A DNA stretch of 64,000 bases from DASYFG01 sp036498565 (lineage in GTDB: Bacteria > Bacillota > Bacilli > Lactobacillales > Lactobacillaceae): the NCBI GenBank assembly GCA_036498565.1, contig DASYFG010000003.1:62001-126000 (forward strand). The letters run 5' to 3'. The notes under the pieces are model-generated. The model was not told the origin of the DNA and did not search any database. It saw nothing but the letters and a program-made list of their open reading frames with translations. This document shows positions 33,297 to 41,774 of the stretch, piece after piece (within the stretch, counting starts at the first letter, position 1; each line of letters opens with the position of its first letter). Position numbers and translations under genes: made by a program.

Positions 33297-34400
33297 ATGA
33301 AAAACAAACTAAACAACAATACATTAATCGTACGTTTTGGAGCGGTGGCCGTGGCGCTGCTGCTTTTTTTTAACTGGAGTGTCGTCGTCTTCACGCAGCT
33401 TTACCATTTTGGCGCGCTGGACTGGGCGGCTTTGCAGCCGAGTGAATGGCCAATTTGGTTATTTTTGGTGCTCTTGCTTGGGAGTGTGGCCATCATTTTT
33501 GTGGTGCTGCGTCAGTTTTGGCATGCCCAGCAATTAGCGCGTTTGACGACGGATTTGCAGGGAAAATTAACCAATAATGCGGATAACATTTACCTGGATT
33601 GGACGGCCAAAGGCGATGCACCGACCCAACAGTTAATTGAAGTGACCAACCAAATTGGCCAGCAAACCGCCAAAATTCGGGCCGAAGAGCGCGCCAGTGA
33701 GCAATCCAAAGACGAAATGATTACGAACATTTCACATGATTTGCGCACGCCGTTGACGGCAATTATTGGTTATTTGGGTTTGGTGGAAATGGCGGGTGAC
33801 ACGCTTGATGCCACCACGCAAGCCAAATACGTCCACACCGCGTATGAAAAAGCCAACCAAATGAAAATGCTGGTCGAAGACTTATTTGAATACTCGCAAA
33901 CCCAAGCGCGTGACGCTCAGCTCAATATCAACACGATTAGTTTGGGCGACTTGTTCGCACAATTAGCGGCGAGTTACGAGCTTGAAGCACACGATAAAAA
34001 GCTCGCTTTGACGCAATTAACCAAGCCGGAGTTGCTCATCATGGAAGCGGATTCGGACAAATTAGCGCGGGCGCTGATGAATTTGGTAACGAATGCGTTG
34101 AAATATGGCCACGGTGCAACTTTTATTAAACTCACGGGGCAAATTCGAGGCGACGAAGTGGAAATTCGCGTGATTAACGACGGAGAAGCGATTCCAAAAA
34201 CCGCGCTAGGTGAACTGTTTGACCGATTTTACCGCGTGGAAAGTTCGCGTAACACGGAAACGGGTGGCACCGGGCTTGGTTTGGCGATTGTCAAAGGCAT
34301 CGTGGATCAACATGGCGGTCGCATTCATGCCGAATCGAACGCGGACATTACGTCGTTTGTGATGACCTTGCCTTTAAAACAAGCGTCAAAAGCGGTATAA
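33297..34400 (+). CDS. Sensor histidine kinase (VanS-like)
   Basis: 367 residues from the ATG at 33297; a longer frame back to 33165 only reads through repeat B. Two membrane helices (about 12-36 and 55-78) flank a short outside loop, then a HAMP-like linker, HisKA with phospho-His in MITNISHDLRTPLTAIIGYL near 150, and HATPase_c motifs NLVTNALKYG (N box), DRFYRVESSRNTETGGTGLG (F and G boxes). No SD stands next to the ATG; two repeats fill the gap to the response regulator. Signal unknown. Confidence 0.88.
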   Translation: MKNKLNNNTLIVRFGAVAVALLLFFNWSVVVFTQLYHFGALDWAALQPSEWPIWLFLVLLLGSVAIIFVVLRQFWHAQQLARLTTDLQGKLTNNADNIYLDWTAKGDAPTQQLIEVTNQIGQQTAKIRAEERASEQSKDEMITNISHDLRTPLTAIIGYLGLVEMAGDTLDATTQAKYVHTAYEKANQMKMLVEDLFEYSQTQARDAQLNINTISLGDLFAQLAASYELEAHDKKLALTQLTKPELLIMEADSDKLARALMNLVTNALKYGHGATFIKLTGQIRGDEVEIRVINDGEAIPKTALGELFDRFYRVESSRNTETGGTGLGLAIVKGIVDQHGGRIHAESNADITSFVMTLPLKQASKAV

Positions 34401-34434
34401 TAGAACTGTATTCAAAATCTAAGGAGTTTTAAAC

Positions 34435-35151
34435 ATGGCTAAGTTGGTATTGATTCGTCACGGTCAAAGTGAATGGAACGCGTTGAACTTGTTCAACGGT
34501 TGGGTAGACACAAAGTTGTCTGAAACAGGAATTGAACAAGCGCGTGTTGCGGGACGTGCTTTGGTTGCAGAAGGCATTGCTTTTGATCAAGCTTACACGT
34601 CAGTTTTGACGCGTGCGATCACAACACTGCACTACGCTTTGGAAGAAGCTGGGCAATTGTGGATTCCTGAAACAAAGGCATGGCAATTAAACGAACGTCA
34701 CTACGGCGCTTTGCAAGGTCAAAACAAGGCTGAAGCAGCTGAAAAGTGGGGCGATGACCAAGTGCACATTTGGCGTCGTTCATACGACGTTTTGCCACCA
34801 TTGTTGGACGCAGCTGAAGAAACAGTTGAAGTGCAAGGGAAGACATACCCAGCCTTCGACCGTCGTTACCACGATGTGCCAGAAGGTGAATTGCCATTGG
34901 GCGAAAACTTGAAGGTGACGTTGGAACGCGTTTTGCCATTCTGGGAATCAAACATTGCCGCTGACTTGAAGGCCGGCAAGAACGTGATCATCGCTGCGCA
35001 CGGTAACTCATTGCGCGCGCTGGTAAAGCACTTGGAAAACATCTCAGACGACGACATTTTGAACGTCGAAATCGCTAACGGTCAACCTTGGATTTACGAC
35101 TTGAACGACGATTTGACAATCGCAGATAAGAAAATCTTAGGCGCAGACTAA
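34435..35151 (+). CDS. gpmA: 2,3-bisphosphoglycerate-dependent phosphoglycerate mutase
   Basis: 238-residue glycolytic enzyme interconverting 3- and 2-phosphoglycerate. The phosphohistidine motif LIRHGQSEWN is at 6-15, with NLFNGWVDTKLSETG after it, the second His in IAAHGNSLRAL near 183 and Glu in LNERHYGALQG near 85. TATAAT at 34397-34402 overlaps the kinase stop and is its -10; SD AAGGAG. Ends in a GAAA-loop terminator. Codons are those of a highly expressed gene (TTG, AAC and GGT dominate). Confidence 0.95.
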   Translation: MAKLVLIRHGQSEWNALNLFNGWVDTKLSETGIEQARVAGRALVAEGIAFDQAYTSVLTRAITTLHYALEEAGQLWIPETKAWQLNERHYGALQGQNKAEAAEKWGDDQVHIWRRSYDVLPPLLDAAEETVEVQGKTYPAFDRRYHDVPEGELPLGENLKVTLERVLPFWESNIAADLKAGKNVIIAAHGNSLRALVKHLENISDDDILNVEIANGQPWIYDLNDDLTIADKKILGAD

Positions 35152-35163
35152 GGTTGGATTGAA

Positions 35164-35190
35164 AAAAGAAGCGGAAACGCTTCTTTTTTT
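35164..35190 (+). terminator. Terminator of gpmA (first of an identical pair)
   Basis: Stem AAGAAGCG-GAAA-CGCTTCTT with T run. The same 26 nt recur at 37554-37579. Confidence 0.9.
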
Positions 35191-35224
35191 GTGCTTGACT
35201 TTAAAAATTATTTTTGTTATTGTA

Positions 35225-35252
35225 TTTGTGTACTAGTTGACTAATACACAAA
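35225..35252. promoter_or_regulatory. Operator of the YtrA-type regulator
   Basis: Near-perfect palindrome TTTGTGTA-c-TAGT-TG-ACTA-a-TACACAAA just after a TTGACT/TATTGT promoter and before the SD of the gntR gene. It resembles the AGTGTA/TACACT site of Bacillus YtrA, so autorepression is likely. Confidence 0.7.
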
Positions 35253-35264
35253 AAGGGGAAAGCA

Positions 35265-35642
35265 ATGGAATTTGTTGAAAATATACCGATTTATCGGCAA
35301 ATTATGACCTTGATTAAACAACGCATTGTGAATCACACGTATCATGCAGGTGAAAAAGTACCAGCGGTGCGGGAATTGGCTTTGCAATTGGAAACGAATC
35401 CGAACACGGTACAACGCGCGTTGTCAGATTTAGAAAACGAGGGGGTTTTGTTTTCTAAACGTGGTTTGGGGCGTTTTGTGAGTGAAGATGAGGCCGTTTT
35501 AGAAAGCATGAAAATGCAAACGGTACAAGAAAAAGTGGCTAATTTTGTGTTAGATTTGCAAGCGTTTGGTTTGGACGAGAGTCAAATTCAGCAGGTAGTG
35601 GCACAGTATTTGGCAGAGGGACGGGGAAATGACGGCGATTAA
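35265..35642 (+). CDS. GntR-family regulator, YtrA subfamily
   Basis: 125-residue repressor with a short C-terminal helical tail, as in YtrA. The winged HTH covers about 8-75: IPIYRQIMTLIKQRIVNHTY, then PAVRELALQLETNPNTVQRA with the recognition helix, then VLFSKRGLGRFVS as wing. First gene of an ABC transporter operon, behind its own operator. YtrA-type regulators answer cell-wall-active antibiotics in relatives (family knowledge). Confidence 0.88.
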   Translation: MEFVENIPIYRQIMTLIKQRIVNHTYHAGEKVPAVRELALQLETNPNTVQRALSDLENEGVLFSKRGLGRFVSEDEAVLESMKMQTVQEKVANFVLDLQAFGLDESQIQQVVAQYLAEGRGNDGD

Positions 35643-35724
35643 ACAAGATAAACAAGTACTGGCGGGAAGTGTGACGCTGCTGGTGTTAGCAATGCAAGTG
35701 GCAAAACAAAGGAGTGGGGTATGA
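35629..35724 (+). CDS. Very small hydrophobic peptide in the YtrA operon
   Basis: 31 codons, ATG at 35629 behind AGGGACGGGGA, overlapping the gntR stop by 14 nt and the ABC ATPase ATG (ATGA). The peptide has a basic start MTAIKQDKQ, a hydrophobic core LAGSVTLLVLAMQVA and basic end KQRSGV, as a short membrane peptide would. The double overlap suggests translational coupling through the operon. Function unknown. Confidence 0.5.
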   Translation: MTAIKQDKQVLAGSVTLLVLAMQVAKQRSGV

Positions 35725-36395
35725 CAACAATTGTTCATTTAGAAAACGTGCACTATGGGCTTGGTGGGCAAGCAATTTTTGAAAATTTGCAATTGGATTT
35801 GTCATCGGGTAAATTCATCGCCTTATTGGGCGAAAACGGGACCGGAAAAACCACGCTCATGCGCATTATTAGCGGTCTGGCAAAACAAGTTCGTGGCACA
35901 CGACAAGTACCGGATTTGAGGCAAATTAGTTATGTGCCTGATTTGCAAGGCTATAAACATCGTAAAATTAAAGACGTTTTGACTGAAAATCAATGGTTAT
36001 TTGCTAACTTTTCAAAAGAACGTGCCGAAACATTAATGGCTTTTATGCAACTGAACCCGAATGCAAAAGTGGATTCATTGTCAAAAGGTAACTTAGAAAA
36101 ATTAACGTTGGTATTAACGTTAGCGCGTGACGCCGAATTGTATTTGTTAGATGAACCATTGAGTGGTGTGGATATTGGCTCACGCAAGAAAATTATCAAC
36201 GCTTTATTGCAGTGGGTTCCAGAAACGGGAACTGTGCTAATCAGCACGCATCACGTCAATGAAATGTCGGCCATTTTGGACGAAGTGATTGTCCTAAAAG
36301 ACGGCGAAGTGATGCGCCATGTTGAAACAGAGGCAGTACGGGAACAAGGTTTGAGCTTGATTGATGTTTATCAACAAGTGTATGGGGAGGTATAG
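35721..36395 (+). CDS. ABC transporter ATP-binding protein (YtrB-like)
   Basis: 224-residue ATPase. Walker A LLGENGTGKTTLMRI near 37-51, signature LSKGNLEKLTL near 120 (a variant of LSGGQ seen in this subfamily), Walker B ELYLLDEPLSGVD near 138 and H-loop STHHVNEM near 174. It works with the two membrane proteins that follow. SD GGAG. Probable substrate or drug unknown; YtrA-type context suggests envelope stress or antimicrobial response. Confidence 0.87.
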   Translation: MTTIVHLENVHYGLGGQAIFENLQLDLSSGKFIALLGENGTGKTTLMRIISGLAKQVRGTRQVPDLRQISYVPDLQGYKHRKIKDVLTENQWLFANFSKERAETLMAFMQLNPNAKVDSLSKGNLEKLTLVLTLARDAELYLLDEPLSGVDIGSRKKIINALLQWVPETGTVLISTHHVNEMSAILDEVIVLKDGEVMRHVETEAVREQGLSLIDVYQQVYGEV

Positions 36396-36396
36396 A

Positions 36397-37092
36397 ATGT
36401 CAGCAGAAAAAGGATTTGTACGCGCATTGGGCATGCGTTCGGCGCGCTATTTTGCGATAACGACAGTTTTCTTTGTCGTTGCTGATGTGATCAACACGAT
36501 ATGGAATATGTATCAATCACAGGGAGCAGGCATTCATCATGCAGCTTTTAGCGCGGTGATTTGGGTGGCCATGGCATTTGGTTTTGTCGTTCAGTTCAAT
36601 CAACTTTGGCGCGAAAGCTGGGTTCAGTTAGTGCCTGTATCAGTGGCGCGGCGCTATTTGTTAAGTCTAGTGGTTGTCTTTCTGCAAGCGACTTTGTGGA
36701 CTGGTATGTTGGTATTAGTGGAATTCATTAATGGACTTGTGTATCATTTTGAATTATCTGATATTTTCTTGACACCACTATCGGTATTATTGATTGTTGT
36801 TGTGATGATGACTGTTACAATTTGGATGAGTATTATCACTAATATTGGCTTTTCAGTTACACGGTTTATTCCAAAACGTTATGGTGGTCTTGTTCGAGTT
36901 GGGGCGATTGTTTTGCTTTCTTGGTTAGCATCAGTAGGATTTGGATTTATTATTCATCAACTTATTCGTCTATTTGAGCATCAGTTGGCATCATTGTTAT
37001 GGTGGACGAATATTGCCATCGTTGCTGACGTGATTGGTGTCATCATTGCCATCTATTTACTAAAAAATTGGGTGGAGAGTCGGGTGAGATAA
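36397..37092 (+). CDS. ABC transporter membrane protein
   Basis: 231 residues from the ATG at 36397 (SD GGAGG; a longer in-frame start has none). Six hydrophobic helices, about 17-37, 50-68, 85-110, 123-150, 168-190 and 202-222. Sequence is not recognisable beyond an ABC-2-like permease role inferred from its place after the ATPase. Base composition is more AT-rich than neighbouring operons, hinting at later acquisition. Confidence 0.75.
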   Translation: MSAEKGFVRALGMRSARYFAITTVFFVVADVINTIWNMYQSQGAGIHHAAFSAVIWVAMAFGFVVQFNQLWRESWVQLVPVSVARRYLLSLVVVFLQATLWTGMLVLVEFINGLVYHFELSDIFLTPLSVLLIVVVMMTVTIWMSIITNIGFSVTRFIPKRYGGLVRVGAIVLLSWLASVGFGFIIHQLIRLFEHQLASLLWWTNIAIVADVIGVIIAIYLLKNWVESRVR

Positions 37093-37093
37093 A

Positions 37094-37555
37094 ATGGAAC
37101 AACTAATTATTTCTGGGGTGATAACGGTTGCGATTATTGGTTTTGTGGTGTGGAAACAGATGCGCGCAAAACCAATTCGTGACGGTTTGAAGTTACCATT
37201 GATTGTCCTAATAATCGGTGCGTATGTGGGCTATCATGCGATCGTTAGTGGGGCCATTCATTGGCAAATGTGGCAGTGGATTTTGTGGCTAGGCTTGTTT
37301 ATTTTGTCAGCGGGTGTGTTGAGCGTGGCGCGGGCGTGGACGTATCGTTTGTGGTTCGATGTGGAACAAGCACAAATCATGCAACAAGGCACTTGGGTGA
37401 CGTTGGTTTTGTGGGCAATGTCATTTGGTTTAGTAATTTTACGCGGCGATTTCTTACCGCATGCCGATCAATTGAGTTATTTGATGATTGGGACATTGCT
37501 TTTGGTGCAAACAATTTGCACCAATTGGCGCGCACAACGAGCGTTTAATCTGTAA
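37094..37555 (+). CDS. Membrane protein, end of the YtrA-type operon
   Basis: 153 residues with about five hydrophobic segments (1-18, 32-50, 58-80, 92-112, 120-140) and little soluble sequence. It starts 1 nt after the previous stop. Not recognised; a second membrane subunit or accessory immunity-type protein is plausible from context. Ends at a terminator identical to that of gpmA. Confidence 0.7.
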   Translation: MEQLIISGVITVAIIGFVVWKQMRAKPIRDGLKLPLIVLIIGAYVGYHAIVSGAIHWQMWQWILWLGLFILSAGVLSVARAWTYRLWFDVEQAQIMQQGTWVTLVLWAMSFGLVILRGDFLPHADQLSYLMIGTLLLVQTICTNWRAQRAFNL

Positions 37556-37579
37556 AAGAAGCGGAAACGCTTCTTTTTT
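37554..37579 (+). terminator. Terminator of the YtrA-type operon (second of an identical pair)
   Basis: Same 26-nt GAAA-loop terminator as at 35164-35189. Confidence 0.9.
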
Positions 37580-37642
37580 GTTAGGACTAAATGACCGTTG
37601 ATTTTCGGCAATGATGATACAATGAACATAGAGGTAAACATC

Positions 37643-38491
37643 ATGAATGAGAAGATAACATTGGGACCCGTGGCGCTGCGGGTTCGGGATTTGGCGGCGA
37701 TGGCGCGCTATTATCAAGAGGCATTTGGTTTTGTCATTTTGGCGCAGACGGCGCGTCAAATCGTGTTGGGTCAGCGTTTGGATCGCGCGCCTTTATTGAT
37801 TTTGGAGGCGCAACCGGACGCGCCCTATGATCCGCGTTCGGCTGGTTTGTTTCACACGGCGTTTTTGTTGCCCACGCGCAAAGATTTGGGGTTGATGTTG
37901 CGCCGTTTGTTGCAATTGGGCGTGCCAATCGGCGGTGCGTCCGATCACGGTTTTTCAGAAGCGCTGTATTTGCAAGACCCGGAGGGCAACGGCATTGAGA
38001 TTTATCAAGATCGTGCCAAAGACAAATGGGAGCGCGACGGGGATAAGATTTTGGGCAAAACCGAAGAAATCGACGCGCTGGGCTTGATGCGTTTGGCAAA
38101 TGATGAAGATTTGCCCGAATTGCCCCGCGTCACCAAAATCGGTCATGTCCATTTACAAGCCGTCAACGTCGCCAAAAGTCAGGCGTGGTACATGCAGTTA
38201 TTTGCCGGGCTGGGCGTCAAAGATGACCATATCCCGAATGCAACGTTTGTGGCTTGGGGCGATTACCATCATCATTTGGCGTTCAACAGCTGGAATGGCC
38301 CGCTGGCGGCGCGCACGGACCAACTTGGTTTGGCCTATTATACGCTGTACGTCACGGATGGCGTGCAACTTGCCGAGTTGGCGGCGCGCGCTGAAGCGAT
38401 GGGCGCGACGTATTATTGGGAGGACGAATCGCTGTATTTGATTGATCCAAGCGGGATTCAGATTGTTATTCAACAAAAAAACGACCAATAA
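37643..38491 (+). CDS. Two-domain VOC protein, CatE/catechol-2,3-dioxygenase-like
   Basis: 282 residues. The start at 37643 follows GAGG; an upstream in-frame ATG overlaps the promoter. Two VOC units: residues about 6-125 (LGPVALRVRDLAAMARYYQE ... YLQDPEGNGIEIYQD) and about 158-275 (IGHVHLQAVNVAKSQAWYMQ ... YLIDPSGIQIVI). His and Glu metal ligands are visible in the paired repeats. Similar proteins in Bacilli (YfiE/CatE) are extradiol dioxygenase relatives; substrate not evident. Confidence 0.82.
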   Translation: MNEKITLGPVALRVRDLAAMARYYQEAFGFVILAQTARQIVLGQRLDRAPLLILEAQPDAPYDPRSAGLFHTAFLLPTRKDLGLMLRRLLQLGVPIGGASDHGFSEALYLQDPEGNGIEIYQDRAKDKWERDGDKILGKTEEIDALGLMRLANDEDLPELPRVTKIGHVHLQAVNVAKSQAWYMQLFAGLGVKDDHIPNATFVAWGDYHHHLAFNSWNGPLAARTDQLGLAYYTLYVTDGVQLAELAARAEAMGATYYWEDESLYLIDPSGIQIVIQQKNDQ

Positions 38492-38503
38492 GGTCGTTTT
38501 TTT
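38476..38503. terminator. Bidirectional terminator
   Basis: Stem AAAAACGACC / GGTCGTTTTT between the convergent VOC and ppx genes. Confidence 0.85.
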
Positions 38504-39479
38504 AGTCATCTGAATCCACCGTCAGCTGATTAGCTTCAGGCGTACGCACATGGTGCTTGGTTTCGGCTTCAATGGCGCTAAACAAGACACCTTCGCGAAT
38601 GCCGGATTGTGAAAAAATGACTTGAGCGCTGTCGATTTTTTCAAGTAAAGTCATCAAAGGCAGCAAACCACCGATGATAATGTCGCCGCGTTCTTTGGCG
38701 AGACCGCGCACGGCGATGCGGTCGTCTTTGTTTTTGCCGAGCAATTCGGTATACAAATCTTGCAGTTGCCCGCGATCCATGTGATAGCCGTGAACTGGCA
38801 AATCACCCTGATTGGCGCGCTTGCGAGAGATTTTGGCCAAAGTCCGATTGGAACCGCCGATGGCAATAATCGGGAAATGGCGAGCTTCTGGTACCCACGC
38901 AACGTCACTCAAATACGCTTGCACGGCGCGCAAAGCATTGAAAAAACTCTGGGCGGAAACCACGTCCTTTTCCAAATAACTCTCCGTCAAATTCACCGCA
39001 CCAATTGGCAAACTCACGCGTTGACGCATTTTGCCGGACTTCACCAAAATCATTTCCGTCGAAGCGCCGCCGGTGTCCAAAATCAGCGCATCGTTAATCG
39101 GCAACGAATTCACAACCCCGATATAATCAAACTCAGCTTCTTCTTCGCCGCTAATTACGCGCAAATCAAAACCCATCACGTCGCGGAACTTCTTCAAAAA
39201 ATCAGCTTGGTTGCGTGCTTGCCGAATAGCCGCAGTGGCAACAGCTTGCACCACGACGTCATCGCCAAAGCTTTGGTAGATTTTTTTGAAATTTTTTAAC
39301 GCGTCTAGTGTCCGGTCGATGGCGTCGGGTTGCAAGGTTTTTTTGTCGCCCATGCCAGCCGACATGCGCACCATTTCCTGACGGCGATCGAGCACTTCAT
39401 AAGAACCGTCGGTGTTGATGCGGTTCACCATCATGCGCACTGAGTTAGATCCGAGATCGAGAATTGCTAATGTCGTCAT
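38502..39479 (-). CDS. ppx: Exopolyphosphatase/pppGpp phosphatase family (Ppx/GppA)
   Basis: 325-residue ASKHA-fold phosphatase. LAILDLGSNSVRMMVNRI (4-21) is phosphate motif 1, ISGEEEAEFDYIGV near 120 and LILDTGGASTEMI near 140 are the next motifs. It trims polyphosphate ends or pppGpp. Its start overlaps the ppk stop (ATGA) in a ppk-ppx operon, so polyP synthesis and breakdown are coupled, and both would respond to the Pho boxes upstream of ppk. Confidence 0.9.
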   Translation of the reverse strand: MTTLAILDLGSNSVRMMVNRINTDGSYEVLDRRQEMVRMSAGMGDKKTLQPDAIDRTLDALKNFKKIYQSFGDDVVVQAVATAAIRQARNQADFLKKFRDVMGFDLRVISGEEEAEFDYIGVVNSLPINDALILDTGGASTEMILVKSGKMRQRVSLPIGAVNLTESYLEKDVVSAQSFFNALRAVQAYLSDVAWVPEARHFPIIAIGGSNRTLAKISRKRANQGDLPVHGYHMDRGQLQDLYTELLGKNKDDRIAVRGLAKERGDIIIGGLLPLMTLLEKIDSAQVIFSQSGIREGVLFSAIEAETKHHVRTPEANQLTVDSDD

Positions 39480-41587
39480 GTGTCCTCCGTAATTGGCTTT
39501 ATTGTATCAAATTTTTCACCTTTTTGCGCGGATTTTTGTCGGTTTTCGGCTTCAATCAGCAAACGTTCTTGCACGGGAATCGGGTTGGATTCGGCTTTTA
39601 GTTTACGATGAGTGTACTTGCCGGAACGGCCTTTGTTAAAGGTTTGCGCGCGATCATGCCACATGTCATGCAAAATCACGCGAATGCGCTGCTTAATCTC
39701 ATCATCCAAAACTGGAAAGAGCAATTCCACGCGCCGATCTAAATTCCGCGGCATCACATCGGCGCTCGACAAATACATATCCAGTGAATCTTTATCGGTC
39801 TTAAACAAATAAACCCGCGAATGTTCTAGCAAACGCCCGACCACTGAGCGGATTTGAATATTCATGCTGAGATTTGGAATATTAGGTTTGGCGGTGGCGA
39901 TGCCGCGTATGAGCAAATGGACGTGAACGCCGGCGTTGCTGGCTTCGTAGAGCTTTTCAATTAGGTATTTATCGGACAGCGAGTTGGCCTTAATCCAGAT
40001 TTGGGGATGTTCGCCAATACGCGCAAGGCCAATCATTTCGTCAATTTTCAAGGTCAAATGCTGGCGCAACATCGTTGGCGCCATTTTGATCGCGTGCAAT
40101 TCTTTTGGCATATCTGTTTTGTGCGTCACAAAATCAAAGACGGCTTTAACATCTTCGCCAAGCGCCGGACGAGCGGTGAATAAACCAAAATCGGTATAAA
40201 AATGCGCGGTTTTGTCGTTGTAATTGCCGGTGCCGAGGTGGGCAAAAATTTGGCCGTCGCGCATGACGTACGCCATTTTGGCGTGCACTTTTAAATCAGG
40301 GAAACTCGTGTAAACTTCCGCGCCGGCTTGACGCAACTCGTCGACTAACTGCAAATTATTGGCTTCATCAAAACGGGCTTTGATTTCCAGTAAAACGATG
40401 ACGCGTTTGCCGTTTTGGGCGGCTTGTTTGAGTGCGGCAACCAGTGGTGAACCGTCGGAAACACGATAAATCGACAGCGCCACTTCGCTGACCAAAGGAT
40501 CATTGGCGGCCTGCACAAAGAAATTAATCACGGGATCAAAGCTGTCATACGGGTGGTGCAGCAAATAATCTTTGTGCGCGATGTGGTTGAAAATTTGATC
40601 GTCGAGCAAATCCTGTTCGCGGTAAGCTTCATGTGGAGCGTAATACAAGCGCGCCAAATTCGCCACGTCGCTAGTCGCAATTTGAGCGCGTAAATCACGC
40701 ATCACGCCATAGTCCAACAAGCCTTTGCCCCGGAAAATGTAGAACGAATCGACCGCTAATTTCCGGGCCAAACGCCGTTTCAAGCCATTGGGCATATTAC
40801 CGCTCACCGTCAAATTAATAATCGGTGCAAATGGCCGTGCCACCACTTGTTCTTCAATCGCGGTGGCCAAATCAGGTGTGTCGCGCGGTAAATCATCCAT
40901 TTGCATGTCGCGCAAAACGCGGTAGCTATGCGCTTGGGCGACGCGACGCGTCGGCACAATTTTCCCAGCGAATTCCGCTAATAAATCAACCAACGGTACA
41001 AACGTCGCAAACTGCGCATCGATGCGCACCAACGCCGGCAAATCCTTTGGCAAAGCGACATTAACGAGCGTGCGCGGACTGTCTTTTAACGTCAATAACA
41101 GTTGTTCGGCGGCGTTTTCAATCAACGGCCAACGTTCTTTGTTGTGAATAAAAACCGGCGTTAATTTTGGCAAAATGTTTAAACGGAAGAATTTTTCTGC
41201 CAAATGTTGTTGTTCCACGCTTAATTGCCGGTACGGTAAAATATCAATCGCTTCGTCACTCATAGCCGGTAATAAGTGGTTGTGATAGGCTTTGTGCAAG
41301 TTTTTCAAATGCTTTTTCACGGCGCGGCGCAGCATTTTGAGTTGTTCGGCGGGCGTCATACCGGAAGGATCTTCGTCATCTTCACCATTTTCGATGGCAT
41401 GAATTAAATTGGCAATGCGGACCATATACCATTCATCGAGGTTAGATTGCGCAATGCTCAAAAAATTGGCGCGCTCTAACAGCGGTTGATTGATGTCTTT
41501 ACTCAACGTGATAATACGATCGTTAAAAGACAACCAGCTCAACTCGCGGTTCATAAAATCATGTGGATTGAGAAATTCTAATACCAT
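39476..41587 (-). CDS. ppk: Polyphosphate kinase Ppk1
   Basis: 703-residue enzyme that builds polyphosphate from ATP. All four domains are there: N-terminal FMNRELSWLSFNDRI, head domain, and two PLD-like catalytic domains with the autophosphorylated His in DLKVHAKMAYV near 430 and HLGTGNYNDKTAHFYTDFGL near 448, then DMYLSSADVMPRNLDRRVEL near 590. SD GAGG before the ATG at 41587. Its promoter has three 11-bp-spaced Pho boxes. Confidence 0.95.
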   Translation of the reverse strand: MVLEFLNPHDFMNRELSWLSFNDRIITLSKDINQPLLERANFLSIAQSNLDEWYMVRIANLIHAIENGEDDEDPSGMTPAEQLKMLRRAVKKHLKNLHKAYHNHLLPAMSDEAIDILPYRQLSVEQQHLAEKFFRLNILPKLTPVFIHNKERWPLIENAAEQLLLTLKDSPRTLVNVALPKDLPALVRIDAQFATFVPLVDLLAEFAGKIVPTRRVAQAHSYRVLRDMQMDDLPRDTPDLATAIEEQVVARPFAPIINLTVSGNMPNGLKRRLARKLAVDSFYIFRGKGLLDYGVMRDLRAQIATSDVANLARLYYAPHEAYREQDLLDDQIFNHIAHKDYLLHHPYDSFDPVINFFVQAANDPLVSEVALSIYRVSDGSPLVAALKQAAQNGKRVIVLLEIKARFDEANNLQLVDELRQAGAEVYTSFPDLKVHAKMAYVMRDGQIFAHLGTGNYNDKTAHFYTDFGLFTARPALGEDVKAVFDFVTHKTDMPKELHAIKMAPTMLRQHLTLKIDEMIGLARIGEHPQIWIKANSLSDKYLIEKLYEASNAGVHVHLLIRGIATAKPNIPNLSMNIQIRSVVGRLLEHSRVYLFKTDKDSLDMYLSSADVMPRNLDRRVELLFPVLDDEIKQRIRVILHDMWHDRAQTFNKGRSGKYTHRKLKAESNPIPVQERLLIEAENRQKSAQKGEKFDTIKPITEDT

Positions 41588-41622
41588 GAAGTAACCTCAA
41601 TGATTATTTGTGTTGCTTATTC

Positions 41623-41689
41623 ATTATAGAATGCGGTCCTAGGCGGCGCCTATGAGATTATTGTCAATATTTTGTCAGATTTTTGTAAA
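41623..41689 (-). promoter_or_regulatory. ppk promoter with three Pho boxes
   Basis: On the minus strand the -10 TATAAT is at 41628-41623. Upstream stand TTTACA (41689-41684), CTGACA (41678-41673) and TTGACA (41667-41662), exactly 11 bp apart, matching the TT[A/T/C]ACA direct-repeat PhoP site known from Bacillus. A palindrome TAGGCGGCGCCTA lies where a -35 would be. Suggests phosphate-starvation control of ppk-ppx. Confidence 0.65.
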
Positions 41690-41735
41690 GATTAGTTTAG
41701 CATAATTTTGTCAAAAAAGGTTGGAAAAACACCAC

Positions 41736-41768
41736 AAAAAAAGCACGACCAATTAAGTCCGTGCTTTT
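41736..41768 (-). terminator. Terminator of zwf
   Basis: Stem of AAAAGCACG and CGTGCTTTT with a long loop and seven T residues on the minus strand. Confidence 0.75.
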
Positions 41769-41774
41769 GGGCAA

